Shown piece by piece: positions 10,186-21,576 of a DNA stretch of 64,000 bases; position 1 is the stretch's first letter; each line of letters begins with the position of its first letter. The stretch is taken from assembly GCF_003255815.1 (NCBI RefSeq), contig NC_037670.1, forward strand, positions 26,686,672 to 26,750,671, read 5' to 3'. The notes under the pieces were generated by a model. It did no database searches. It worked only from the letters and a program-made list of their open reading frames with translations, and was not told where the DNA came from. The DNA is from Theropithecus gelada (lineage: Eukaryota; Chordata; Mammalia; Primates; Cercopithecidae). The position numbers and the translations under genes were made by a program.

Positions 10186-10622
10186 TTACCAGTTTTGCAC
10201 AACTTTGTCATGGACCAGCTGGCCTTGTGGCTCAGTGGCATCTGGAGGCAGGAGGGCCAAGTAGACAGGGGTTTCAGCCCCCTCCTCCACAGTCCTGATG
10301 CTGTATTTCCCATCCATGTCTGTCTGCACTGGTCCTGGGCAGCACGCATTCACCAGAATCCTGTCGGCTTTCCTCTTCTCATCCAGACGCCTGGCCAGAA
10401 TCCTCGATAAGACCGTGACCCCCAACTTGGACACTCCATAAGGTGAGTTGGGCCAGCCTTCCCTCTCATGCACCTCATTTTTTGTGTCCTCCACGAACTT
10501 TTTCATGAGATCCACCAGGTCTCCCTCTGTGAGTGTCTCACTGTGGAACTTTTCCTGCAGATCTTCACTGCAGTTTTCAAAAGCCCTTAAACACTGTAAA
10601 CTACTGATATTCACCACTCTCC
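10186..10622 (-). CDS. CBR3: CBR3 exon 3 (coding part)
   Basis: The acceptor CTGTTTCAG precedes GGAGAGTGGTG at 10622. The exon encodes residues 133-277, including catalytic Ser139, Tyr194 and Lys198, the CCPGPV loop and the C-terminal VVQNW. The codon for Gly133 is split across the junction (G|GG). Confidence 0.97.
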
Positions 10623-11022
10623 CTGAAACAGAGTGAGAAAAATATGAAAGCATATCACAGAGAGACAACCATTGGTTGAATATACCAAACATATAATTGA
10701 GTCATTGTGCAGGGGTTTTTTTGTTTGTTTGTCTGCTTGTTTTTGAGACGGAGTCTCGCTCTGTCGCCCAGGCTGGAGTGCAGTGGTGCAATCTCGGCTC
10801 ACTGCAAGCTCCGCCTCCCGGGTTTATGCCATTCTCCTGCCTCAGCCTCCCGAGTAGCTGGGACTACAGGCGCCCGCCACCACCCCCGGCTAATTTTTTT
10901 GTATTTTTAATAGAGACGGGTTTCACTGTGTTAGCCAGGATGGTCTTGATTTCCTGACCTCGTGATCTGCCCGCCTCGGCCTCCCAAAGTGCTGGAATTA
11001 CAGGCATGAGCCACCACACCTC

Positions 11023-11053
<31 letters not shown>

Positions 11054-14000
11054 GTGATAGAGTCTCGCCCTGTTGCCCAGGCTGGAGTACAGTGATGCCC
11101 TCTTGACCCACTGGAAACTCCACCTCCCAGGTTCAAGCAATTCTCCTGCCTCAGCCTCCTGAGTAGCTGGGATTACAGGTGCACACCACCACACCTGGCT
11201 AATTTTTGTATTTTTAGTAGAGACAGGGTCTCACCATGTTGGCCAGGCTGGTCTTGAACTCCTGATCTCAAGTGATCTGCCTGTCTCAGCCTCCCAAAGT
11301 GTTGAGATTATAGGCGTGAGCCTGGCCATTGTGCAGGTTTAATTGCTGATTAAAAACAAAAAAGTGATTGGACACTGTGGCTCATGCCTGTAATCCCAGC
11401 ACTTTGGGAGGCCGAGAGGGGTGGATCACTTGAACCCAGGAGCTCATGACCAGCCTGGGCAATGTGACAAAACTCTATCTCTACTAAAAATACAAAAATT
11501 AGCTGGGTGTGGTAGCATGTGCCTGTGGTCTCAGCTACTCAGGAAGCTGAGGTAAGAGGATCACCTGAATCCAGGAAGTAGAGATTGCAGTGAGCCATGA
11601 TCACACCACTACACTCCACTACACTCCAGCTTGGGTGACATGAATGAGACCCTTTCTCAAAAAGTAACAATCAAATTTTTAAAAAAATTTAAAATGTGAC
11701 TATAGAAGGCATAAAATCTATGCACCCATGGGTTTTGATATTTTTTTGGCCCTATGCTCCCAAGGGGAAGAACACACCTCCATCAGTGAGAAGGGCTCCC
11801 TTTCTCAGGGATTCTCTGAGAGATGGGTGAGGTAGTAAATTTGTAGATTCCCCAGGCAGTTTTATTTTTACTTTTACTTAAATTTATTTATTTATTTATT
11901 TAAAGACATAGTCTTGCTCTATCGGTAGTAAATTTGTAGATTCCCCAAGCAGTTTTATTTTTACTTTTAAATTTATTTATTGATTGATTGATTTTTAAGA
12001 CACAGTCTTGCTCTATCACCCATGCTGGAGTGCAATGGTGCAATCTTAGATCACTGCAACCTCCGACTCCCGGGTTCAAGCAATTCTCCTGCATCAGCCT
12101 CCCAAGTAGCTGGGATTACAGGTGCCCGTCACCACGCCCAGCGAATTTTTGTAATTTTAGTAGAGACGGTGTTTTGCCATGTTGGCCAGGCTGGTATTGA
12201 ACTCCTGACCTGAAGTGATCTGCTCACCTCGACCTCCCAAAGTGCTAGGATTATAGGTGTGAGCCTCTGCACCCAGCCTAAAATTTTTAAATTTTGTTTT
12301 GTGAGACAGGGTCTCGTTCTGTCACCTAGGCTGGAGTGCAGTGGCACAATCTCGGCTCACTGCAACCTCCGCCTCCCAGGGTCAAGTGATTCTCCTGCAC
12401 CAGCCTCCCAAGTAGCTGGGACGACAGGTGTGCGCCACCACGCCCAGCTAATTTTTGTATTTTTTTAGTAGAGATGAGGTTTCACCTCTTGGCCATAATG
12501 GGCTTGAACTCCTGACCTCAAGTGATCCGCCCGCCTTGGCCTCCCAAAGTGCTGGGATTACAGGTGTGAGCCACCGTGTGCCCAGCCCCCGGCAGTTTTA
12601 GAAAACCAACTCCTCCCCAGCATACACACTCCAAGTACTTATAAACCTGCTTTCTGAGGGACAGTGCTCTCACCCTAAGGACTAACACTCTCAATTTCCT
12701 AGGCACACCCAATTTCCTAGGACCGTGGGCAGCCACCCCAATTCCTTAGTGCCACAACCAGCAGCAGTAAGGAATCCCTGGGATGACTCTGTCTGTCCTT
12801 CATTATGGACACTTCACATGTGGAATGGGCTGTTTTTCCATCCTGGTTTTTATGTCATTACTTTATTTTTTGAGACAGAATCTCACTCTGCCACCCAAGC
12901 TGGAGTGCAGTGGCAAGATCTCAGCTCACTGTAGCCTCCACCTCCCATGCTCAAGTGATCCTCCTGCCTCAGCCCCACAAGTAGCTGGGACCACAGGCAC
13001 ACACCACCACGCCCGACTAATTTTTGTATTTTTTGTGGAAACGGAGTTTCTCCATGTTGGCTGGGCTGGTCTCAAACTCCTGAGCTCAGGAGATCTGCCT
13101 GCCTCTGCCTCCCAAAGTGCTAAGATTACAGACGTGAGCCACTGCATCGGGCCTGATTTCATTACTTTTTAGTCCCTATTTGATAATATTAATATTCATT
13201 AGATTATGAATATTCATGTTGATCATAATTCACAGCTACTAAAGGGACAATTGTGCCCACAGAAACAAATATGCAGGCCAAACATTTTACAACAATTTGA
13301 AGTACTGGTGGAAATCCAAAAACCAGTAAATGTGTTAATTTACACATTTCATCAGCATCAAACCCCACTAATTTTAGGGAGTTCTTTTCTTACATATTAT
13401 TCCAAATGCATATTCTCTGTGTCCAGTAGGATCTCTAGTTTTTTTGTTTGTTTGTTTGTTTTTTGAGATAGAGTTTTGCTCTGTCATCCAGGCTGAAGTG
13501 CAGTGGCACGATCTCGGCTCACTGCAACCTCCATCTCTCGAGTTTAAGCGATTCTCCTGCCTCAGCCTCCCAAGTAGCTGGGATTACAGGTGTGTGCCAC
13601 CACGCCAGCTAATTTTTGTATTTTTAGTAGAGATGGAGTTTCACCATGTTGGCCAGGCTGGTCTCAAACTTCTGACCTCAGGTGATCTGCCTTCCTCAGC
13701 CTCCCAAAGTGCTGGGGTTGCAGGCATGTGCCACCATACTGGCCGGATCTGTAGATTTTATTTCATTTTCTGATTGGCATTCCCCACAGGTTCCCATTGC
13801 AGGGGAGCTGCACATTCTTATGGACCCCAATTCCACAAGAGAGACCCTCACTCTGTCCTTGGAAACTAGCACCTCACTCATCCCCCCAGATACCTAGTAC
13901 TATTCAGTATTTCTTTCCTTCCTTCTCTCTCTCACCTTCAAAGATGAAGTGAATGTATGTATTTCTTTCCTGTTACAGAGAAGTTGCAAGAATAGTTCGA

Positions 14001-17000
14001 TAAACACCCTATATCCTTCACCTAAGTTCACTAATTGTTAATATTTTGCTATGTTTGCTTTTCCCTCTCTGTTCCTTTTTCTCTCCAAGTTGCTGATATC
14101 ATAAACCTTCATCTTAAACACTTTAGTATTATATATGGTAACAAGGGCATTCCCCTACATTACTACAGTTATGACCACATGCTAGGCATTTATCGTTATA
14201 TGACACTATTATCTAAAATATAGCCCATATTCAAATGTGTCCAAATTGTCCCAGTAATGTTCTTTTATAGTTTTTGTTTGTTTTAATCCAGGGTCCAAAG
14301 TAGGATCATGGATTGCATTTTTTTTTTTTTTTGAGACGGAGTCTTGCTCTGTTGCCCAGGCTGGAGTGCAGTGGCGCAATCTCCACTCACTGCAAGCTCC
14401 ACCTCCCAGGTTCACGCCATTCTCCTGCCTCAGCCTCCCAAGTAGCTGGGACTACAGGCGCCCGCCACCATGCCCGGCTATTTTTTTATATTTTTAGTAG
14501 AGATGGAGTTTCACTATGTTAACGAGGATAGTCTCGATCTCTTCACCTCATGATCTGCCCACCTTGGCCTCCCAAAGTGCTGGGATTACAGGCATGAGTC
14601 ACCACGCCTGGCCCATGGATTGCATTTAATTGTCTCATCTCTTTCATATATTTTAATGTAGAGTAGTTTGCAATGACCTTTTTTTTTTTTTGAAGACTGT
14701 AGACCATTATTTGGTGGTATTTCTCTCAAAGTGAATTGGTCTGATTTTCTCATGATGAGAGTCACATCAATATTTTGGCCAATAATACTACATCAGTGAT
14801 GTTGTGTTCTTCATTGCTTTTTAAACAGCTTTGTTCTCAAAAACTTGGTGGCTACAAGGAATTAAATGTAAAAGGGAAAGGGAGAAAGAAAACACAGATC
14901 TTAGAAGCTGTGCCTTCGAGGAAACAAATCCTCTTAAGGGGAGCAAGTGTCCTCTTTGATCTGAGGGCACACCTCTGGGAGAGAGGCCAGGGGCTGACGG
15001 TCAGCTTCGTCAGCCAGGTGGGTCACCCGCCCTGGGAAGGGCTGCACCCACACCACCCTCCACTGAGGTCCAGGTGGCCCCACCAGTCCCGAAACACCTG
15101 CTGCCTTGCTCTAGAAAGAGTAGGCAAGTTGCTCCCTCTAGTGGCTTAGTAGTTGCTTGGCCTATTTACTCAGAACCTTGAACAAATAAGCAAGTCAAAT
15201 ACAGATGGTCCCTCCCTTCTGATGGTTCCACTTAGGACTTACTGATTTCACTGATGGGTGAGGAAAGCGATATGCATTCTGCAGAATCTGTATTTGGAGC
15301 CCCCATACAACCATTCTGCATTTCACTTTCAGTACAGATTCAATAAATTACAGAAGATACTCAACACTTTATGATAAAATAGGCTTTGTGTTAGATGACT
15401 TTGCTGGACTAACGTAAGCGTTCAAAGCACTTTAAAGCTACGTGAGGCTGATCTATGGTGTTTGGTAGGTCAGATGCATTAAATGCATTTTTTGTTTGTT
15501 TGTTTGTTTGAGAGAAGGTCTTGCTCTGTCACCCAGGCTAGAGTACCGTGGCGCAATCATAGCTCACTGCAGCCTTAACCTCCAGGGCCCAAGCGATCCT
15601 CCTACCTCAGTCTCTCGAGAAGCTGCAGCATGCCGCTATGGCCAGCTAACTTTTAATTTTCATTTTTTGTGTAGAGATGGGGTCTCCCTATGTTACTCAG
15701 GATTAAGTGCATTCTTATATTTTCTTTTCCCTTCCTTCCTTCCCTCCTTCCCTCCCCCCCTTTCTTTCCTTCCTTCCTTCCTTCCCTCCCTCCCTCCCTC
15801 CCCGCCTCCCTCCCTCCCCGCCTCCCTCCCTCCTTTCCTTCCTTCCTTCCTTCCTTTTTTTTGATGGAGTGTGGCGCCGTCGCCCAGGCTGGAGTGCAGT
15901 GGCACGATCTCGGCTCACTGCAAGCTCTGCCTCCCAGGTTCACGCCATTCTCCTGCCTCAGCCTCCCGAGTAGCTAGGACTACAGATGCCCACCACCACG
16001 CCCGGCTAATTTTTTTTTTTGTATTTTTATTAGAGACGGGCTTTCACCATGTTGGCCAGGATGGTCTTGATCTCCTGATCTCGTGATCCACCTGCCTTGG
16101 CCTCCCAAAGTGCTGGGATTACAGGTGTGAGCCACCGCACCTGGCTGCAAAAACTTCTTAACCTAAAAAGGTGAATAGTAAGAATTGTACTTGTACTCTT
16201 GTACTTGCTCAGTTTCTTAGGAAGATGGGATTGTAGAAAGCCTGCGGGGAGAACTGCAGGTGCTCTGAAAGGGGATGGAGTTTTAAAGGTGTCTTTAATA
16301 GCTTGCAGCTCTCAAGTTCCCATTCAAAAATTTATCGGGAGAAAACTTCCCAACCCTGAGTAAAAGACATCCCTACAATGGCTGCGTCCCTATGCAGCCA
16401 CAAAAAAGAGAAAAGCTTCCTGACCAAATCTGGAGAGAGCCCCAGACATAGGGAGTAAAGAAAGCCAAGTGGCGAACATTGTATGAAATGTTACCTTTTG
16501 TGTAAAAAGGAGAGTTTTTAAAATGTGCATTTACATTGGCTTAGATTTGCATTTAGAAACTCCATCCCCTTTCAAAGCTTCTGCAGTTCTCCCTACAGGC
16601 TTTCTACGATCTCATCCCACTAAGAAACTGAGAGAGTACAAATGCATCTCTCACCATTCACCTTCTTAGGTTAAGAAGTTTTTACGGCTGGGTATAGTGG
16701 CTCAAGCTTGTAATCCCAGCATTTTGGGAGGCCAAGGAAGGTGGATAACCTGAGGTCAGGAATTCCAGATCAACCTAGCCAACATGGTGAAACCCCGTCT
16801 CTACTAAAAATACAAAAAAATTAGCTGGGTGTGGTAGTGCTCACCCATAACCCCAGCTACTTGGGAGGCTGGGGCAGGAGAATCGCTTGCACCTGAGAGG
16901 CAGAGGTTGAAGTGAGCCGAGATTGTTCCACTGCACTCCAGCCTGGGCAACAGAGGGAGACTGTCTCAAGAGAAAAAAAAACAAGTTTTTGCATCCAGAG

Positions 17001-19720
17001 ATAATTTTGTTTGGTTGGTTGTTTTTTTAAAAGTGATGAGGATCTTGCCGTGTTTTCCAGCCTGGTCTTAAACTCCTGGGCTCAAGTGATCTTCCTGCCT
17101 CAGCCTCCCAAAGTGCTGAGATTACAGGCATGAGCCACCACACCCAGTCAATAATCATTATTCAAAATGTTAAATTAAGAAAAGCACACTTCTGGCCAGG
17201 TGCAGTAGCTCACGCGTGTAATTCCAGCACTTTGGGAGGCTGAGGCAGGTGGATCACTTTAGGTCAGGAGTTCAAGACCAGCCTGGCCAACATGGCAAAA
17301 CCCTGTGTCTACTAAAAATATAAAAATTAGCTGGGCGTAGTGGCACATGCCTGTAGTCCCAGCTACTCAAGAGGCTAAGGCAGGAGAATCCCTTGAATCC
17401 AGAAGGTGGAGGTTGCAGTGAGCTGAAATCTACCACTGCACTCCAGCCTGGGCAACAGAGCAAGACTCTGTCAAAAAAAAAAAAAAAAAAAAAAAAAAAC
17501 CACAATTTTAATAAGAACCACAGTTCTAAGAATCCACAGTTAACTTCTTGGGGAAGAAAATCCTCAAGGAAGCAAGCTTCCCTGTCCCCCAACCCAGCTG
17601 TCATTTCACACTTCAGATTCTTTGCTAATGGTTGTCTCCCCTGCTAGACTTTCAGCTCCACAAATGAGATGGTCCCTGTCTATAATGCTCACCATTGCAC
17701 ACCCAGAACCCAGCATAATGCCTGGAATATGGCAGGCACTCCAATATTTGTAGGAAAACTATAATAGTAACATTTATTGAACACCTGCAGGTATAGGCAA
17801 GATATTTCCTAATAAAGAAAATTTCTAGTCCAGGCACGGTGGCTCACACCTGTAATCCCAGCATTTGGGAGGCAGAGGCGGGTGGATCACTTGAGGTTAG
17901 GAGTTTGAGACTAGCCTGGTCAACATGGTGAAATCCCATCTCTACTAAAAATACAAAATGAGCTGGGCATGGTGGTGCACACCTGTAATCCCAGCTACTT
18001 GGGAGGCTGAGACAGGAGAATTCCTTGAGCTTGGGAGGTGGAGACTGCAGTGAGCCAAGATCATGCCACTGTACTCTAGCCTGGATGACAGAGCAGGACT
18101 CTGTCTCAAAAAAAAAAAAAAAAAAAGAATGAAAACTTCTTTTGGATTTTCTGAATCAACTTGAGAAAGTTTGGTACAAGAAGAAAGGAATATAGGAAAA
18201 GTTGTAATGCTAGAATAGATACCAAGGTCCAGAGATGAGCTAGATGTGGGCCCATCACCTTGGAGGGCTAGAGGACTCATGAAATTGACCAGAGGCAAGA
18301 GGCCTTTGGGAACTCGCAACATTCTATCATTCTGGGATTGAGTTCATGACATGGATCCCAAAGCATTTTGATATGTCACACTTACCTTTGAAACTTAAAG
18401 CTAAGGCTGGGCGTAGTGGCTCATGCCTGTAATTCCACCACTTTGGGAGGCCAAGGTGGGTGGATCACCTGAAGGTCAGGAGTTTGAGACCAGCCTGGCC
18501 AACATGGTGAAACTGCATCTCTACTAAAAATATAAAAAATTAGCCAGGTGTGGTGGTGGTGGTCGGTGCCTGTAATCCCAGCTACTTGGGAGGCTGAGGC
18601 AGGAGGATTGCTTGAACCCAGGAGGTGGAGGTTGCAGTGAGCCAAGATCACACCATTGCACTACAGCCTGCACAAGAGCAAAATTTCTTCCCACCACCCA
18701 CACCCCTGCAAAAAAAAACAAAAAACAAAAAACAAAACCTAAAATGTTGGAGTGAGAAGCCAGACACTGGGAAAATGAAGCCATTTTCTATTTTTGCCCC
18801 TTCAGAGAACTAGCACCCCTGAGTGATTTCTGCAGGGCAGCCCTGCTCCGAGGAGCCTGTGGCCCACTTCTTACTGAGGGAAGCAACCCGACTGTCCACA
18901 TGCTGGGCTTACCATGAGGTTTCATTATCGGCAGTAACTCGTTGCACATGTTTCTAGTGGCAAAAAAATTTGTCTTCAGTGTCATCTCGGCTTTAATGTC
19001 AAAGGGCATTGGATCATCACCTTTCAGAAAGAGAAAGAAACAAAAAGAAAGTCGTATTTTTCCCCCTGAAATTCACATGACAATGTGGATCCTAACAACT
19101 AAAGGGAAAAAAAGTTAATTTTAAAACAATTTTTTAAAACGAGGTCAGTGATTCTCAAACTTTAGTGTGCATCCGAATCACTTGTAGAGCCTGTTAAAAC
19201 ACAGCTTTCTGGGCCTCACCATCAGAGTTTCTGATTGCAAAGGGCTGGAGTAGGGCTCCAGAATTTACATTTCTTTTCTTTCTTTTTTCTTTTTCTTTTT
19301 TTTTTTTCCGAGATGGAGTCTTACTCTGTCACCCAGGCTGGAGTGCAGTGGCACAATCTCGGCTCACTGCAACCTCCACCTCCGGAGTTCAAGTGATTCT
19401 CCTGCCTCAGCCTCTGGAGTAGCTGGGATTACAGGCACGTGCCACCACGCCTGGCTAATTTTTTTATTCTTTGCAGAGATGGGGTTTCGCCATGTTGGCC
19501 AGGCTGGTCCCCAACTCCTGACCTCAAGTGATCCACCCGCCTCGGCTTTCCAAAGTGCTGGGAATACAGGCGTGAGCCATTGCGCCTGGCCTGAGTTTGC
19601 ATTGCTAAGTTCCCAGATGATGTGACAGCTATTGGTCTCTAGCCACACCTTGAGAACACTTGGCTTTGACTACCATTTCTCAAAGGTGCATAGGAGAGAG
19701 CTGGGAATTCTGTTGAAATG

Positions 19721-19751
<31 letters not shown>

Positions 19752-21576
19752 GGAGACAGAGTCTCCCTCTGTTGCCGGGGCTGGAGTGCAGGGGCATGTT
19801 CTCCTCTCAGTGCAACCTCTGCCTCCTGGGTTCAAGTGATTCTTGTGCCTGAGCCTCCCGAGTAGCTGGGATTACAGGAGTGAGCCACTATGCCCAGCTA
19901 ATTTTTGTATTTTTAGTAGAGTCGGCGTTTCACCATGTTTCCCAGGCTGGTCTTGAACTCCTGACCTCAGGTTATCTGCCTGCCTCAGCCTCCCAAAGTG
20001 CTGGGATTACAGGCATGAGCCACTGGGTCCAGCGGAAATGCAGATTTTAATTCAGCAGGTATGGGGCAAGGCGGGAGATTCTGCCTTGCCATGAGTGCCC
20101 GGGTTTGCAGCTGCTGCTGGTCCATTCCCTACACTTTGAAAGGCAAGGGGAAGTCCCTCCGCCTGTCGTCCAGGAAGCCGGGTATTTATCCGCCAATTTC
20201 TCAGCCCATGACTGAGGGCTGCTTTAGGGGTGTTAATCCCCACTCCTGCACCCCAGCTCCCAGAAAGCCGGCTGGCTGAGTTGCCGGTGCGGGTCAAAGA
20301 AAGTCTCAGGTCCCCGTGTACAATGCGGAGTGCTTAGGGCCAAAGGGATGAGTGGAGACTTCTGCTCCCCCATCCTTCATTTCACTCCCTCTTAGGCTTC
20401 CCCCCCGCCACTAGGTTGGAGGTGAAGCCGGCCTGTTTATTTCTCCGTGGTAACTTTTTTTTTTTTCCAGACGGAGTCTCGCTCTGTCGCCCATCCTGGA
20501 GTGGAGTGGCGCGATCTCGGCTCACTGCCTCCAAGGTTCAAGCGTTTCTCCTGCCTCGGCCTCCCAAAGTGCTGGGATTACAGGCGTGAGCCACTGCGCC
20601 CGTCCTGTAATTTTCTTCAGTAGTAGTTAGAATAAGTAATCTGATCCCCGCCCCTCTCCTTAAGGAAGATGCTTTTAAGACCACACACACACGTTTTATA
20701 ACAAACATAAGCTCCCCGGGGGAGGGAACGAGAGGGCTCGCTTCCTTTTGGTCAGAGCCTATCAAAGCTCTGCATTACACAAATTGTGAAGTCCACCAAG
20801 TGCAAGTGCGCGCTAATCCTGTTCTAGCGATTCATTTCCTTCCCCAAGCAAATGCCTCCGGGCATCTATGAATGCGCCCTTTCAAGGAAAGCGAAAGCCC
20901 AAAGCCAGCGGTGACACTTTTTTTGCAGAGAAAATGTTTCTTGCGTTGGAAGGAAAGCTGATGAACTCCAGCAGGGCGTTGCCGCCTCCCAGGAGACCAG
21001 TTTTCCTGCACACAGCAGCGGCTGACAGTTCGGAGAGGGCCCCGGGCCGCGCACAGGCCCACACAGGCCGGCGGGCGGGGCGCGCTGTGTCTGTCGCCCG
21101 GGCCCGCCTGGGGCTCAGCGAATCACGGAAAGCGAAAACCGCCTCGCGGGAGGCGTGGGCTGAGCGCATCCCTAGGGGCCGGCGCCACCCTCCTTGGTCC
21201 CTCAAGTGGATGGGTGGGGAGCCTGCGGCTGGCCGCCCCGCACCCTCGGAGCGCTCCAGGGGGCCCCAACCCAAGCCCTGCACCTACTCTTGAAGGCGAC
21301 TGCCGCGTTGTTGACCAGCACATTGAGCCCGCCGTACTCCTTGCGCAGGAAGTCGCGCAGGGCGCGGATGCTCTGCAGGTCGTCGATGTCCAGTTGGTGG
21401 AAGCGCGGGCTCAGTCCCTCCGCCTGCAGCTGCTGCACGGCCGCCTGACCCCGCGCCACGTCCCGCGCGGTGAGCACCACATCCCCCGAGAACTGTCGGC
21501 ACAATTCGCGCCCGATGGCCAAGCCGATGCCCCTGTTGGCCCCGGTCACCAGCGCCACGCGGCTGCAGGACGACAT
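10186..21576 (-). CDS. CBR3: Carbonyl reductase 3 (spliced, 277 aa)
   Basis: A cytosolic monomeric NADPH-dependent reductase of the short-chain dehydrogenase/reductase family (SDR21C). It reduces quinones and some carbonyl drugs and is much less active than CBR1. Join 21576-21288, 19020-18913, 10622-10186: 834 bases, 277 codons plus TAA, the usual CBR3 length. Visible motifs: cofactor loop TGANRGIG (11-18), NNAA from 89, Asn114, Ser139, and YGVSK with Tyr194/Lys198. Pro230 and Asp236, which separate CBR3 from CBR1, are present, as is Val244. Compared with human CBR3 as I recall it, there are differences near residues 22 (Gly), 157 (Lys), 232 (Gln) and 239 (Tyr). The start is the ATG at 21576; an in-frame GTG 24 bases upstream is not used. 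The gene lies antisense to the inferred CBR3-AS1. Confidence 0.97.
10715..11025 (-). repeat. Alu, first of a nested pair in CBR3 intron 2
   Basis: T/G-rich tail, then GAGACGGAGTCTCGCTCTG. CATTGTGCAGG flanks the pair (10699 and 11327). Confidence 0.93.
11026..11326 (-). repeat. Alu, second of the pair
   Basis: A 27-base T run, then GTGATAGAGTCTCGCCCTG; ends GTGAGCCTGGCC. Confidence 0.93.
11366..11672 (+). repeat. Alu
   Basis: TTGGACACTGTGGCTCATGC; contains a small duplication, CACTACACTC, at about 11608. Confidence 0.9.
11833..12017 (+). repeat. 93-base tandem duplication spanning an Alu edge
   Basis: TAGTAAATTTGTAGATTCCC occurs at 11833 and 11926. Both copies run through a TTTA/TTGA-rich tract into AGTCTTGCTCTATC, which belongs to the Alu that continues rightwards only from the second copy. 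Confidence 0.88.
11993..12279 (-). repeat. Alu
   Basis: AAGACACAGTCTTGCTCTAT to CTCTGCACCCAGCC; its head is also copied in the upstream duplicate. Confidence 0.92.
12293..12586 (-). repeat. Alu
   Basis: TTTTGTGAGACAGGGTCTCG to CCGTGTGCCCAGCC, 14 bases from the previous Alu. Confidence 0.92.
12862..13153 (-). repeat. Alu
   Basis: TTTTTTGAGACAGAATCTCA to CACTGCATCGGGCC. Confidence 0.92.
13439..13744 (-). repeat. Alu
   Basis: A (TTTG)n tail, then GAGATAGAGTTTTGCTCTG; ends CCATACTGGCC. Confidence 0.92.
13975..14840 (-). repeat. Old L1 (L1M) 3' region, split by an Alu
   Basis: ACAGAGAAGTTGCAAGAATAG, CTAATTGTTAATATTTTGCT and AAATTGTCCCAGTAATGTTC resemble the L1ME/L1MC 3' region in reverse orientation. 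It resumes after the Alu with GCATTTAATTGTCTCATCTC. Subfamily and orientation are from memory. Confidence 0.6.
14318..14612 (-). repeat. Alu with target duplication
   Basis: CATGGATTGCATTT lies on both sides. Confidence 0.93.
15206..15487 (+). repeat. Tigger-related MITE
   Basis: AGATGGTCCCTCCCTTCTGA, GTTAGATGACTTTGCTGGAC and GGTAGGTCAGATGCATTAAA fit a non-autonomous TcMar-Tigger family. The right end is cut by the next Alu. Confidence 0.6.
15488..15705 (-). repeat. Alu, truncated at the pyrimidine tract
   Basis: (TTTG)n, then GAGAGAAGGTCTTGCTCTG; ends at ATGTTACTCAGG without the element's own 5' end. Confidence 0.88.
15722..15857 (+). repeat. (CCTT)n/(CCCT)n polypyrimidine microsatellite
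   Basis: Almost pure C and T for about 135 bases, interrupted only by two CCCCGCC steps. Open frames through it are low-complexity artefacts. Confidence 0.95.
15858..16145 (-). repeat. Alu
   Basis: TGATGGAGTGTGGCGCCGTC to CCGCACCTGGC; it abuts the inverted repeat. Confidence 0.93.
16146..16685. repeat. Imperfect inverted repeat, arms about 135 bases, loop about 270
   Basis: The left arm 16146-16284 reads TGCAAAAACTTCTTAACCTA onward. The reverse complement of 16553-16685 reads AAAACTTCTTAACCTAAGAA onward. Both continue through AGAAAGCCTG, GGGAGAACTGCAG and GAAAGGGGATGGAGTTT. Identity is roughly 85 percent by eye, with a 16-17 base insertion in the left arm. The right arm's last bases continue beyond an Alu at 16983 (AAGTTTTTGCATCCAG). 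Confidence 0.88.
16430..16552 (+). repeat. L1 3' fragment in the inverted-repeat loop
   Basis: CAAGTGGCGAACATTGTATG and ATGTTACCTTTTGTGTAAAA resemble the end of the L1 3' region. Confidence 0.5.
16686..16982 (+). repeat. Alu inserted in the inverted repeat's outer end
   Basis: AAGTTTTT flanks it; the insertion splits the right arm. Confidence 0.93.
17022..17150 (-). repeat. Alu half-element
   Basis: A single-arm fragment, AGTGATGAGGATCTTGCCGT to CCACACCCAGTC. Confidence 0.8.
17193..17500 (+). repeat. Alu
   Basis: TGGCCAGGTGCAGTAGCTCA to a 27-base A run. Confidence 0.93.
17620..17775 (+). repeat. L2 3' fragment
   Basis: CCCAGCATAATGCCTGGAAT and GGCAGGCACTCCAATATTTG match the L2 3' end pattern. 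Confidence 0.6.
17830..18126 (+). repeat. Alu
   Basis: TCCAGGCACGGTGGCTCACA to an A tail at 18108. Confidence 0.93.
18406..18737 (+). repeat. Alu with altered 3' end
   Basis: A normal head (GGCTGGGCGTAGTGGCTC), but the last segment reads TTCTTCCCACCACCCACACC before an AAAAAC tail. Confidence 0.9.
18913..19020 (-). CDS. CBR3: CBR3 exon 2
   Basis: 108 bases. The acceptor TTTCTGAAAG precedes GTGATGATCC; the exon ends CCTCATG before the donor GTAAGC (18912). It encodes residues 97-133, including Asn114. Ser97 is split A|GT across the exon 1/2 junction. Confidence 0.96.
19142..19670 (+). repeat. MER5-type hAT element split by an Alu
   Basis: CAGTGATTCTCAAACTTTAG at the left, GCCACACCTTGAGAACACTTG at the right, forming the diverged inverted ends. 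Confidence 0.7.
19270..19591 (-). repeat. Alu
   Basis: TTTCTTTT-rich tail, then CGAGATGGAGTCTTACTCTG; ends CATTGCGCCTGGCC. Confidence 0.93.
19672..20115 (+). repeat. Second MER5-like fragment split by an Alu
   Basis: AATTCTGTTGAAATGCAGATT is continued after the Alu by TTAATTCAGCAGGTATGGGG. Confidence 0.6.
19726..20034 (-). repeat. Alu with target duplication
   Basis: GAAATGCAGATTTT lies on both sides. Confidence 0.94.
20455..20606 (-). repeat. Alu with internal deletion
   Basis: GACGGAGTCTCGCTCTGTCG joins directly to CCTCGGCCTCCCAAAGTGCT after about 75 bases, so most of the middle is missing. Confidence 0.9.
20607..20969. other. Unique sequence in CBR3 intron 1
   Basis: No repeat family recognised apart from a short CA run at 20682-20691. 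It rises in CpG content towards the promoter island. Confidence 0.4.

Noticed and set aside
14775..15149. 124-codon plus-strand frame
   Set aside because: Its first part is old L1 sequence and the remainder has no motif.
15653..15977. Arg/Glu/Gly-rich and Pro/Ser/Leu-rich frames
   Set aside because: Produced by the CCTT microsatellite.
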